A stretch of DNA of 64,000 nucleotides, taken from positions 1 to 64,000 of the forward strand of contig JAAYDU010000061.1 of assembly GCA_012729095.1 (NCBI GenBank). The letters are read 5' to 3'. Below the pieces are notes generated by a model. That model was not told where the DNA came from. It made no database searches and worked only from the letters and a program-made list of their open reading frames with translations. The first letter of the stretch is position 1. Each line of letters begins with the position of its first letter. The position numbers and the translations under genes were made by a program. This DNA is from Methanobacteriota archaeon (GTDB lineage Archaea > Thermoplasmatota > Thermoplasmata > Methanomassiliicoccales > UBA472). Below, in pieces: positions 34,806 to 42,816 of this stretch.

Positions 34806-35615
34806 ATGTCCTCCAATGAGATCGCTGTAGAAAAGGAGATCGCGCATATCAAGCGAAAGGTGGAGGAGATGGGGCTCGAACTTCGGTACATAAGCGCCAT
34901 GTTGCAGAGCTCTCAGGGGCCGGATTTCCGACGACCTGAGATGTTCGACATGCTGAGGGACGAGGCGCGGCAGAAGGCGGAAGGCCGTCTGGACGCGGGA
35001 ATGGCCAAGAGATGCGAGATGCGTCCGGAATGCCGCCAAAGGTTCATGGAGCTCCTGGACGAGAACCTCCGGCTTCTGGACCGCCCGCGGATCGCCGAGG
35101 AGGACATTGAGCGTCAATCGGAAAAGCTGGCATCCCTGCGCTCGATGGCCGCCTCGGGAGGGTGCGAGGAGTGCTTCCGCGAGGTTGGCTCGATCTTCCA
35201 AGACCAGACCGAGCTGATGCATCAGCTGCAGCTTTACCGCAGCAGGGACGAGGTCCGGGACAGCATAGAGGTGATGCCGGAAGCGACGGTGGTGCGCGAC
35301 ATACTGGAGCCGCTTTCCAACCCCCAGAGGATGTTGATAATGAAGGCGCTTAGCCGTTCCCAAAGGTCGTTCACCGAACTTTCCTCGATAACCAACCTTC
35401 GCGGGGGGAACCTGCTGTTCCACCTGCAGAGGCTGACAGGTACCGGCATGGTGTTCCAGAGAGGAGGGCATGGCGAATACGCCCTCACTCAAAAGGGCCA
35501 GAGGTCTCTGGAGGCGGTGAGCGACCTTTACATCAGAACGTCCGTCGCGGAGCAGCAGGGAACGGCCGTCATCAACGATCACGAACGGGCGCCCATGTCC
35601 GCCAGGACCGAATGA
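34806..35615 (+). CDS. Coiled-coil protein with C-terminal ArsR-like winged helix
   Basis: A 269-residue regulator. Residues about 1-150 are charged and helical (probable coiled coil) with paired cysteines CEMRPEC and CEEC. Residues about 160-245 form a winged helix (ILEPLSNPQRMLIMKALSRSQRSFTELSSITNLRGGNLLFHLQRL). The cysteines could sense redox state or metal. It lies directly downstream of the corrinoid protein, so control of C1-island genes is plausible. A TATA AAATTTTATAC (34767-34777) places transcription start near the ATG; the ATG at 34791 is an alternative start. Confidence 0.75.
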   Translation: MSSNEIAVEKEIAHIKRKVEEMGLELRYISAMLQSSQGPDFRRPEMFDMLRDEARQKAEGRLDAGMAKRCEMRPECRQRFMELLDENLRLLDRPRIAEEDIERQSEKLASLRSMAASGGCEECFREVGSIFQDQTELMHQLQLYRSRDEVRDSIEVMPEATVVRDILEPLSNPQRMLIMKALSRSQRSFTELSSITNLRGGNLLFHLQRLTGTGMVFQRGGHGEYALTQKGQRSLEAVSDLYIRTSVAEQQGTAVINDHERAPMSARTE

Positions 35616-35668
35616 TGGCGCAACTTGTATAATCAATGAGATTGGTATCTAAAAAACCGGGGGAGTGG

Positions 35669-37033
35669 ATGAAGGGTATATCTAGCCGCACGTTGCCGGG
35701 TACGATACTGGGCTGGGTCCTCGCCTTCGAAGGTTTCTTCGCCCTGAGCATATCCGGTAGTGCCCACATAGATGGCATAGGTACCATTACCGCCAGCACG
35801 TTCAACCTGGCGGCGGCGCAGCTGGTCGCCCTGGGGATATTCATCTCCGCCATATGGGCCTTCAAGATCGCGTTCCCCCTTATGGAAAGGCCCGCGCTGG
35901 TCAAACTTTTCAACATCCTCGCCTACCTGGCGATGGCTATCGTCGCCCTGGAAGGGCTGGCCATAACTTTGATGGCTGGCGATGTGAGCATCAGCGGTCT
36001 CGGAGGCGTGGGGAAGAGATGGATAGCGCTGACAGGCGCGCAGCTCTTCGCCATAGGGCTGATGTCCCTGCGCCTGTGGCGCCTGAGGAACTCCATCCCG
36101 GCCAACTGGCTTGCGGACCTGCTCGGTTCCATGGCCGCTGTACTGCTGGCCGCCGAGGGCCTCACGGCCATGGGTATCGCCGGCAATGCCACCATACAAG
36201 GGTTCGGCGGCATACTGGAACGAACGGTGTTCTACGGGGGGGCCGGTCTTCTCGCCCTTGGTCTGGCGATGTTCGCCATGTGGTCCCTTCTCAACGACCC
36301 CTGGGCGGGAAAGCGCCTCGGCAAGCTGCTCAAGGCACGATGGTCCCTGGTCATCCTGACCGCCCTGGGCGCTGTAATCATGGGAGCGGCGATAGCCGCC
36401 TCCACCGTTGCCGGAACGGTCACCGTGGAGGGTTCCTCCGGAGCCTCCAAGATATACGTGGTTGCGGGCATAGCCCAGCTGTTCGGGCTCGGGCTGATCT
36501 CCCCCATACTGTGGAAGTTAAGCCTGGACCCCCTGGACCGTTCTGGTCTGTACCACCTCATATCCTCCGCCTCCCTGGCCGTGCTGGCCATCGAGGGGGT
36601 GTTCGCCATGGGTTTGGCCGCGAACACAAACATCGAGGGGCTGGGCGGCATACTGGAACAGACGTTCCGAATGGCGGGCGCGCAGCTTCTGGTCCTTTCA
36701 GGCATAGGCATACTTGCCTGGCTGGTGAAGGACAGCCCGCTGCTTTCCGAATGGCCGAAGCGCGTGGTCTCCTCGGCGTTCCTGATCTCCTCGGCTATCA
36801 TCGCCTTGGAGGGGATCGCGGTCATCGTCATGGCGGTCAACATTCGCATAGACGGGTTCAGCGGCGTCGGGGAAAGGTACGTGCTCCTGGGCGGGGTGCA
36901 GATGCTTCTCCTGGCGTCCTTGGCGCTTCTGTGCTGGTCCCGGACCAGCGGCACGACAGCCAATTTCAGAACGGCGGGCACCGCCGCGGCGGCCTTCCTG
37001 GTGCTCATGATGCCCTTTGCCCTGCTGCTCTGA
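35669..37033 (+). CDS. Polytopic membrane protein made of six internal repeats
   Basis: A 454-residue protein of about 12 helices. Six units of roughly 70-75 residues repeat the pattern (A/I)-x-EG-(L/V)-x-A-(M/I)-x-(I/L)-A-x-(N/D)-x-x-I-x-G-(L/F)-GG-(I/V) followed by GAQLL(A)LGL. Examples: LTAMGIAGNATIQGFGGILE, VFAMGLAANTNIEGLGGILE and IAVIVMAVNIRIDGFSGVGE. Each unit is a helix pair joined by a short extracellular or luminal glycine-rich loop. No transporter family is recognised. ATG at 35669 is preferred because TATA GTATAATC (35625-35632) puts transcription start downstream of the ATG at 35636. Confidence 0.7.
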   Translation: MKGISSRTLPGTILGWVLAFEGFFALSISGSAHIDGIGTITASTFNLAAAQLVALGIFISAIWAFKIAFPLMERPALVKLFNILAYLAMAIVALEGLAITLMAGDVSISGLGGVGKRWIALTGAQLFAIGLMSLRLWRLRNSIPANWLADLLGSMAAVLLAAEGLTAMGIAGNATIQGFGGILERTVFYGGAGLLALGLAMFAMWSLLNDPWAGKRLGKLLKARWSLVILTALGAVIMGAAIAASTVAGTVTVEGSSGASKIYVVAGIAQLFGLGLISPILWKLSLDPLDRSGLYHLISSASLAVLAIEGVFAMGLAANTNIEGLGGILEQTFRMAGAQLLVLSGIGILAWLVKDSPLLSEWPKRVVSSAFLISSAIIALEGIAVIVMAVNIRIDGFSGVGERYVLLGGVQMLLLASLALLCWSRTSGTTANFRTAGTAAAAFLVLMMPFALLL

Positions 37034-37084
37034 CCCAGTTAATTTCTTATATATCGGCCTTCGTAGATGCGGAGAGAGATCAAC

Positions 37085-39055
37085 ATGGCTGCTAGAAGAT
37101 TGGGATTGGGACTGGACACTGGCGGTACCTACACCGACGCCGCGATCGTTGACATGGACACATTGGAGGTGTTGGCCAAGGGCAAGTCCCAGACCACCTA
37201 TCAGGACCTTTCCATCGGAATGCTCGGTGCGATAGACGAGGCATTGCATAGCGACGCTTACGATCGGGCGGACATAAATTTCGTGGGGCTGTCCACCACC
37301 CTGGCCACCAACTCCATACTCACCGGAAAAGGGGGAAAGGTCGGCCACATAGGCATCGGCTGGACGCCCATGCCCGGTTACAGGTCCGGCGCAGACATGG
37401 ACGCCTACGTGCAAGGTGGCCACGGGGTATGGGCGCAGCAGCAGGCCCCCCTGGACACAAAGGCTTTGGACGAAGCGATCGGGTCCATGAGGGACGAGGT
37501 GGACTCCTTCGTGGTCTCTAGCCATTTCAGCGTTTACAACCCCTCCCACGAGCTGGAGGCGGCCCGCAGGATCAAGGAGCTCACCGGGTTGCCGGTGGTG
37601 CTGGGTCATCATCTGACATCTCAGCTGGGAGTGCCCGAGAGGAGCGTGACGGCCGTATTGAACGCCCGGCTGCTTCCGATAATCTCTGATTTCCTGGACG
37701 GAGTGGAGAGGTCCCTGATGGAAAGGGGGGTAGATGCCACCATACTGGTGTTCAAGGGCGACGGCACCCTGATGAACATCGAGAAGGCCAGGGAAAGGCC
37801 GGTGGAGACCATACTGTCCGGACCGGCGGCCAGCCTGATGGGCGGCAAGCTGCTGTGCAAGAAGGACAACTTCATGGTGGTGGACATCGGGGGAACCTCC
37901 ACGGACATAGCGTATCTGGACGACGGGTTCCCTCGCATATCCAAGGAGGGGGCCACCGTCGGTCACTGGCGGACCAGGGTACGGGCCATAGACATATGGA
38001 CGGTGGGGCTGGGAGGCGATTCCCACGTCATCTCCGACCAGCGCGGCCGTTTCAAGATAGGTCCGGAAAGGGTGGTCCCCCTGTCCGTGGCCTCATCCTC
38101 CTATCCCAACATCAAGGACAAGATGAACTCCACCAGCGAGACCAATTACTACCTTCACGTGGAAAGGAACACCTCCAAGCTGTCCGAGAAGGAGAGGGCG
38201 CTCTATCAGTTCGTCAAGGCCAACCCGATATGCACCCTGGAGGAGATACGCCTTGGCGTTCCGGAGGTGTACACCTACCGGGACCTGGTCAAGCGGCTCA
38301 AGGACCGCGGCTTCCTGCAGATGACCGGGCTCACCGCCACGGACTTCATGCACGTGCAGGGGCACTTCGACCGTTTCGATACGGAAGCAGCCACGTTAGG
38401 GGTACAATTCATGGCCAACTGGGGGCACAAGCCCTTCGACGAGTACGTCGGATCGTTCCAGAGGGAGTTCGTCACCCGGGTGGGCGAGGAGGTCATGCGC
38501 AAGGTGGTCTTGGACGAATCGGGGGACATGCCCGAGAGCCCCGGTTTCAACTACGTGCTGAGATCCATGGTCAACGGGAACTCGGGGAGCAGCATAGGCG
38601 CCCATACCGCTCTGGACCGGCCATTGGTGGGCATAGGGGCTCCCACGCACATTTACATGCCGCCGCTGGAGGAAAGGATGGACGTCGAGGTGATCATGCC
38701 CAGGGACCACGATGTCGGGAACGCAGTGGGAGCGGTGTGCAGCCAGATATCCGAGACGGTGACCGCGCAGGTCTTCCCGAACATGGACAACGTGTTCTTC
38801 GTGCTCGGGCCGTTCGGCTCTCCGATGACCTATTCCCACGTGGAGCAGGCCATCAGCTCCGCCCGCCGGCATGCTGAGGAGTACGTGAGGCAGAGGGTGT
38901 ACGAGGCGGGGGCGGAGAACATCCGCGTGCGCAGCGACACATACGAGAACAAGTTCTTCGGCGGTGACAACGTGGAAGGGGAGCAGGTGGCATGGGTGGA
39001 CATCGTGGCCAGGGCGACCGGGGACCCCGTCTCCAAGGATAAGAAGGCTCTCTGA
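37085..39055 (+). CDS. Hydantoinase/oxoprolinase (HyuA)-family ASKHA protein
   Basis: A 656-residue ATP-dependent enzyme of the HyuA/5-oxoprolinase class. N-terminal LGLGLDTGGTYTDAAIVD (phosphate-1 motif), the STTLATNSILTGKGGKVG block, and FMVVDIGGTSTDIAYLDDG (phosphate-2) are present. The middle (about 360-430) carries an inserted wHTH-like segment. In methanogens HyuA homologs occur near corrinoid activation genes; a role in an ATP-dependent cofactor or amide step of the C1 island is possible. TATA TCTTATATATC lies at about 37044-37054 and Shine-Dalgarno GGAGAGA at 37071-37077. Confidence 0.78.
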   Translation: MAARRLGLGLDTGGTYTDAAIVDMDTLEVLAKGKSQTTYQDLSIGMLGAIDEALHSDAYDRADINFVGLSTTLATNSILTGKGGKVGHIGIGWTPMPGYRSGADMDAYVQGGHGVWAQQQAPLDTKALDEAIGSMRDEVDSFVVSSHFSVYNPSHELEAARRIKELTGLPVVLGHHLTSQLGVPERSVTAVLNARLLPIISDFLDGVERSLMERGVDATILVFKGDGTLMNIEKARERPVETILSGPAASLMGGKLLCKKDNFMVVDIGGTSTDIAYLDDGFPRISKEGATVGHWRTRVRAIDIWTVGLGGDSHVISDQRGRFKIGPERVVPLSVASSSYPNIKDKMNSTSETNYYLHVERNTSKLSEKERALYQFVKANPICTLEEIRLGVPEVYTYRDLVKRLKDRGFLQMTGLTATDFMHVQGHFDRFDTEAATLGVQFMANWGHKPFDEYVGSFQREFVTRVGEEVMRKVVLDESGDMPESPGFNYVLRSMVNGNSGSSIGAHTALDRPLVGIGAPTHIYMPPLEERMDVEVIMPRDHDVGNAVGAVCSQISETVTAQVFPNMDNVFFVLGPFGSPMTYSHVEQAISSARRHAEEYVRQRVYEAGAENIRVRSDTYENKFFGGDNVEGEQVAWVDIVARATGDPVSKDKKAL

Positions 39056-39245
39056 CATCAACAACCGGACCTACACAGGTCCTACGCTACCGCGGGACGG
39101 GATCGCCAACCGGGGGCGATCGGAATGGCGAGCGCCCGGTCAATGAGCTTTCGCCCGAAGCGTGCTATGGACGAATGTCAAAGAACAGTCCCAAAAAACA
39201 ATTCTCAATGAAAAAAATGAAAAAAGAAAGGATTTGAGGGCCTTT
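39056..39245. other. Convergent gap with hairpin and minus-strand T-run
   Basis: About 190 bases between the HyuA gene and the MtbA-like gene. A GGACCT-ACAC-AGGTCC hairpin (about 39067-39082) follows hyuA. On the minus strand, TTTTTTCATTTTTTTCA at about 39208-39225 follows the MtbA gene and should terminate it. No gene seen. Confidence 0.5.
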
Positions 39246-40271
39246 TTAGCCCTTTATGGCCTTGACGATGGCAGCCAGGTTCTCGTCGGCTATGAGCGCG
39301 GACAGCCCGCATCCCGGAGATATGACATCGAAACCGGCAGCCGCACAGCGCTTGGCATGTGCCGCGCAGTCCGCAGGGGTTCCCTGCAGCAGCGGGTTCA
39401 CAACGCCGATGTTCCCGATGAGCGCGGCGCGCTTGTTGACGATCTTGACGCCCTCTTCAGGAACGACCTTCTCCTCGATGGACAGGGCCTTGACGCCGAC
39501 ATTGATCATGTTGTTCAGGATGTCGGTGGTGTTGCCGCATATGTGCAGGACACCGGTGGCGCCCTTCACGCTAGCGAGGGAGTCTCCCATGTAGTATCCA
39601 GCATACTCGTCGAACATGTCCGGGGACAGCAGGTCGGTGCTGGCGGACGGCTCGGACATCTGGACCACATCGGCCCCGGCATCCGACAGCGCCTGGGTGT
39701 ATCCCTTGCATATCACGTTGGCGGCGGCGACCCACTTCTTGACGAGGTCCGGGTCGACCATGATGTACAGCACGAGGTTCTCGGTGCTGACGCAGTGGCC
39801 AGCCAAGGTGAACGGTCCGGTGTTGCCGGCGATGATCGGGTACTCGGCCCCGAACTCCGCCTTCATCTTCGTTATGGCCTCCTGGCAGATGGCCGCGCGG
39901 CCGCTCTTCAGGAAATCGTCGACGCCCATCAGGTTAGGCTCGTCCTCGAGTGCGAAGGGGTGTCCCTTCACCATCGGGGTCCTGTCCTTGCGGCCCTGGT
40001 CGACGGTGGTCACTTTAAGGCTGTCTATCTCAACGGTCAAGCAGAACGGGGCGCGAACGGCCTCGAACCCGAATACCTTGGCCTGTCCAGATCCCAGCTT
40101 GACCATCTTGTCGACGTCGTAGTGGGCCTCAGGCCATGATACTCCCAGCTTGTCCATCTGTCCCATGGTTGCGCTCTGCGTGAAAACGGCGACCGGCGGC
40201 CGGTCGTGCTGCTTTCCCGCCAACGCGTCCAACACTCTGTCCCTTGGAGTCAATTTTTCAGACAAATTCAT
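39246..40271 (-). CDS. mtbA: Methylcobamide:CoM methyltransferase (MtbA/MtaA type)
   Basis: A 341-residue zinc methyltransferase with the UroD (alpha/beta-barrel) fold, moving the methyl group from methyl-corrinoid protein to coenzyme M. The zinc ligands are His243 and Cys245 in the LHICGNTTDI motif and Cys321 in ISPGCGLS. The region VVQMSEPSASTDLLSP also matches MtaA/MtbA. Its product methyl-CoM is the MCR substrate. Start ATG at 40271 with a GGGGGA Shine-Dalgarno; an AT-rich promoter region lies upstream to 40440. Ends TAA. Confidence 0.9.
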   Translation of the reverse strand: MNLSEKLTPRDRVLDALAGKQHDRPPVAVFTQSATMGQMDKLGVSWPEAHYDVDKMVKLGSGQAKVFGFEAVRAPFCLTVEIDSLKVTTVDQGRKDRTPMVKGHPFALEDEPNLMGVDDFLKSGRAAICQEAITKMKAEFGAEYPIIAGNTGPFTLAGHCVSTENLVLYIMVDPDLVKKWVAAANVICKGYTQALSDAGADVVQMSEPSASTDLLSPDMFDEYAGYYMGDSLASVKGATGVLHICGNTTDILNNMINVGVKALSIEEKVVPEEGVKIVNKRAALIGNIGVVNPLLQGTPADCAAHAKRCAAAGFDVISPGCGLSALIADENLAAIVKAIKG

Positions 40272-40274
40272 TCC

Positions 40275-40445
40275 CCCTATAATCCAGTAGGATTCTGACC
40301 TGTTTCGAGTATCATATTTTCCGTACATTAATCTATCGGGTATGATTGTGAGCATTACATCCTTTAACGTGGTTAAACCCGTGATATCTGGCATGGTAGA
40401 GGCCCTATGAAACGATTGTAAAAAACATTAACAAACGTTCAACCA
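40275..40445 (-). promoter_or_regulatory. Promoter region of the mtbA-like gene
   Basis: About 175 AT-rich bases separate this gene from the upstream UroD-type gene, so it has its own promoter. Minus-strand candidates include GATTAATGTACGG and AAAATATGATAC. AATCC-AGTA-GGATT (40278-40291) is a small dyad close to the start codon, and GGATGTAATG (about 40358-40367) resembles one arm of the regulon dyad without its partner. Confidence 0.35.
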
Positions 40446-40447
40446 AC

Positions 40448-41488
40448 CTAGGGGGAAGGCAACCGTCCTGCTACCGCCTCGCGAAGGGCGGCAATGTTCT
40501 CCAACGGGGTCTTGAAGGCCATCTCGCATCCCGGGGCCATCATGTAACCCGGTCCTTCTCCCCAGTCGGACATCATAGCCCTCGCCTCGAGGGCCACCTC
40601 CTCCGGGGAGCCCCTGAACATCAGGAACATCTGGTCAATGCCCCCGACCACCGTTGTCCTGGAGCGGAACATGTCGTAAACGTCCTTGCGGTCCTCGGCC
40701 TTGGGGGTGACGTGCAGGGCGTCAACCTTCATTTCCAGGTATCCATCGAGGTAAGGGTTCGCGGCGCAGTTGTGCACTATGGACCTCAGGCCTTTCGAGC
40801 TGAACGAGGAGAGCACATCGGAAAGGAAGCCGAGGTCGAACCTCCGCAACCCCTCCACGGAGTTCACGTCGGCGCTGCAGGTGCCATCCTCTATGAAGAC
40901 ATGGTACACGCCCATTCTCGCCAGGTGCTCTCCGTACATGGCCGAGGACATGACCAGCTTCTTCATCAGCTCCTCGACAGGCCCAGGTTCCGACCAGGTG
41001 GCGATCAGAAGGTCCTCGTACCCCATGACCTCCCCGCACATCATCATCGGCCCGTTTATGCACCCGACCACGGCCACCTCCTTTCCGCAGGTCTCATGAA
41101 GCGTTCCCGCCGCCCTGAGCGGAACGGACCAGAACTCGTCCTTCATGGGATCGACGGGTTGCACCTTATCGATGTCAGCAAGTGAGGATATGGCGTAAAC
41201 GTCGGAGCGGGGGTAATAGTCCTTCTCCGGCCACTTCCAGGAGGTCCCGTGCGCGTGCGCCTCCACCAGAATGTCTCCCCATCCGGCCATGACGTTGTCG
41301 AAACCGGTGACCCTCTGGGCGGCCATGCATATCCTGGCGAACCTCTCCGGGTCGTGATAGCCCTCCCGCATGGTCAGCCCGGCGGCCTTCAGGACGGACC
41401 TGGCCGCTCCGAGGTGCTGGTACATTATCGGTGGCCGATCCACCGGCGACCTCTCGATGGCCGCCTCGAACCTCTCCCGCGGGAACAT
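40448..41488 (-). CDS. UroD-family methyltransferase, candidate methyl donor or acceptor enzyme
   Basis: A 346-residue UroD-fold protein, distinct from the MtbA-like neighbour. It retains the zinc-binding pattern: His239 and Cys241 in IVHNCAANP and Cys321 in APGCEMAF, so it is a methyltransferase rather than true uroporphyrinogen decarboxylase. UroD-fold proteins serve as CoM methylases (MtaA, MtbA, MtsA) and as substrate O-demethylases in methoxyl systems. It lies in a minus-strand set with a CobW GTPase, and could be the missing substrate-side enzyme of this island. Ends in TAG. Confidence 0.78.
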   Translation of the reverse strand: MFPRERFEAAIERSPVDRPPIMYQHLGAARSVLKAAGLTMREGYHDPERFARICMAAQRVTGFDNVMAGWGDILVEAHAHGTSWKWPEKDYYPRSDVYAISSLADIDKVQPVDPMKDEFWSVPLRAAGTLHETCGKEVAVVGCINGPMMMCGEVMGYEDLLIATWSEPGPVEELMKKLVMSSAMYGEHLARMGVYHVFIEDGTCSADVNSVEGLRRFDLGFLSDVLSSFSSKGLRSIVHNCAANPYLDGYLEMKVDALHVTPKAEDRKDVYDMFRSRTTVVGGIDQMFLMFRGSPEEVALEARAMMSDWGEGPGYMMAPGCEMAFKTPLENIAALREAVAGRLPSP

Positions 41489-41527
41489 GTCACTCGAAGT
41501 GCCTGCCCTTTAGATATCCTTTACCGC

Positions 41528-41980
41528 TCACTCCTTGACGCGCTTCTCCTTCTCGTAGAAGTCGTTGATGACCTCGTAATCCATGGAGCGCTCGGCCATG
41601 AACCCATTGGTGAACTCCAAGGAGGTCTCCCTCACCTGGGGGTCCCACATGCCGTGCACGATCACGTGGACGATCAGCTCGCCCCGCTTCATGTTCGCGG
41701 AGCCGAAGCGGTTCTGAACCGTCGGTGGAATGTCCATGTCTATGAGGCTGACGGAGATGGTGGGGCCTCCCTCGGCGGTCAGGAAGGCCTTCACATGGCC
41801 GATCATGTCCGCCCCCCGGGCGAAGCATTCCCCGGTTATCCCGTTCATAAGGTCAAGCACCATTCTCTCCGAGCGTTCACCGTCCAAAGGGTCCTCCGCG
41901 TAAAGCCGTAGCCACATGGAGAACTTACCCAGCTCGTCCGAGGCCCGGTGCGTGAGCAGCTGTCTTTCCTTCAGGTCCAT
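41528..41980 (-). CDS. Unknown conserved-looking protein in the C1 island
   Basis: A 150-residue soluble protein, alpha/beta in appearance. It contains ITGECFARGADMIGHVKAFL, then ISVSLIDMDIPPTVQNRF, a beta-strand ELIVHVIVHGMWD, and a charged helical C-terminus. No family is recognised and no metal-binding cluster is visible (one Cys, two nearby His). It sits four bases after the CobW GTPase gene and 39 bases before the UroD-type gene, so it is probably cotranscribed with both and may work with the GTPase on a metal or cofactor step. Confidence 0.65.
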   Translation of the reverse strand: MDLKERQLLTHRASDELGKFSMWLRLYAEDPLDGERSERMVLDLMNGITGECFARGADMIGHVKAFLTAEGGPTISVSLIDMDIPPTVQNRFGSANMKRGELIVHVIVHGMWDPQVRETSLEFTNGFMAERSMDYEVINDFYEKEKRVKE

Positions 41981-41984
41981 CCGT

Positions 41985-42650
41985 TCACTCCCCGTACCTC
42001 TTGTCGAAGCGGTCCTCCGCCTCCGTCAGGTCGTACACCACCGCCTCTCCGTGCACCATTAGGTCGGCCACCTCCTTGATGCCCTGCCCGGTGCGCGATG
42101 AGCCGTAGTAAAGCCGGACATCGGGGTTGAGCCCCCTGACCATCTCCGTGACCGTTCGCAGCCTCTCCTCCCCGACCGCGTCCACCTTGTTTATCAGCAC
42201 GGCATCCGCCTCCACGATCTGGGTCTCTACCAGCCTGCGCACGTTGTTCATGAGCTTGTCGATGCGCAACGCGTCAACGAAGGTCACTATCGGGGACTGT
42301 TCCAGCATCTTCGGCATCTTCTTCACCGTCTCCGCCGCGGCCTGGCGCAGGCCAAGGGGTATTGCCACTCCGGTAGGCTCCACCAGTATTATGTCCGGGC
42401 GATAGCTCATGTAAATGCCAGTGACGGTGGTGGTCAGGGTGCCCTGCACCTCGCAGCATATGCACCCGCCGGATATCTCCCGGGTGTTGATGCCGTGCAC
42501 CTCCATGCACTTGCGGTCAACATTGATATGGCCAACGTCGTTCACTATGGTGGCCACCTTGAGCCCGCGCGTGTTGAGCTCCTTGGCCACCTCGATCAAG
42601 AATGTCGTCTTGCCGCTTCCCAAGAAACCTGTGACCTGGGCTATCCTCAT
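41985..42650 (-). CDS. CobW/COG0523-family GTPase (metallochaperone type)
   Basis: A 221-residue G3E GTPase: Walker A VTGFLGSGKTTFL, switch region with ISGGCICC (the CxCC metal-binding motif of COG0523), VEPTGVAIP and NKVDAV. Such proteins deliver zinc or cobalt to client enzymes. The clients here could be the zinc methyltransferases or corrinoid proteins of the same operon and the divergent RamA. It is shorter than most CobW proteins and lacks the C-terminal CobW_C domain. Start ATG at 42650. Confidence 0.88.
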   Translation of the reverse strand: MRIAQVTGFLGSGKTTFLIEVAKELNTRGLKVATIVNDVGHINVDRKCMEVHGINTREISGGCICCEVQGTLTTTVTGIYMSYRPDIILVEPTGVAIPLGLRQAAAETVKKMPKMLEQSPIVTFVDALRIDKLMNNVRRLVETQIVEADAVLINKVDAVGEERLRTVTEMVRGLNPDVRLYYGSSRTGQGIKEVADLMVHGEAVVYDLTEAEDRFDKRYGE

Positions 42651-42659
42651 GGTATCATT

Positions 42660-42800
42660 CCATCGCCGTTAAGGTCCTTACGGGTATAATTCCGTTGCCT
42701 CGCAGCGTGCATGGAGGGTCGCAAGGAACATGGGAAGCTGGATACCTCCGCAAAGTCCGAACCTCCGGGAACAGTATTATAAATCCGACGAAAGCTTTCT
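42660..42800. promoter_or_regulatory. Divergent promoters of the CobW operon and ramA
   Basis: Toward cobW, GAATTATACCCG lies at 42682-42693 on the minus strand. Toward ramA, GTATTATAAATCC lies at 42774-42786, about 30-40 bases before the ramA ATG at 42817. No GGATG-N7-CATCC dyad is present here. Confidence 0.5.
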
Positions 42801-42816
42801 CCCCACGAGGTTATCC

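Noticed and set aside
40278-40291. AATCC-AGTA-GGATT near the mtbA start as a fifth regulon site
   Set aside because: The arms are reversed in order compared with GGATG-N7-CATCC and the spacing differs, so it was not counted with the regulon dyads.
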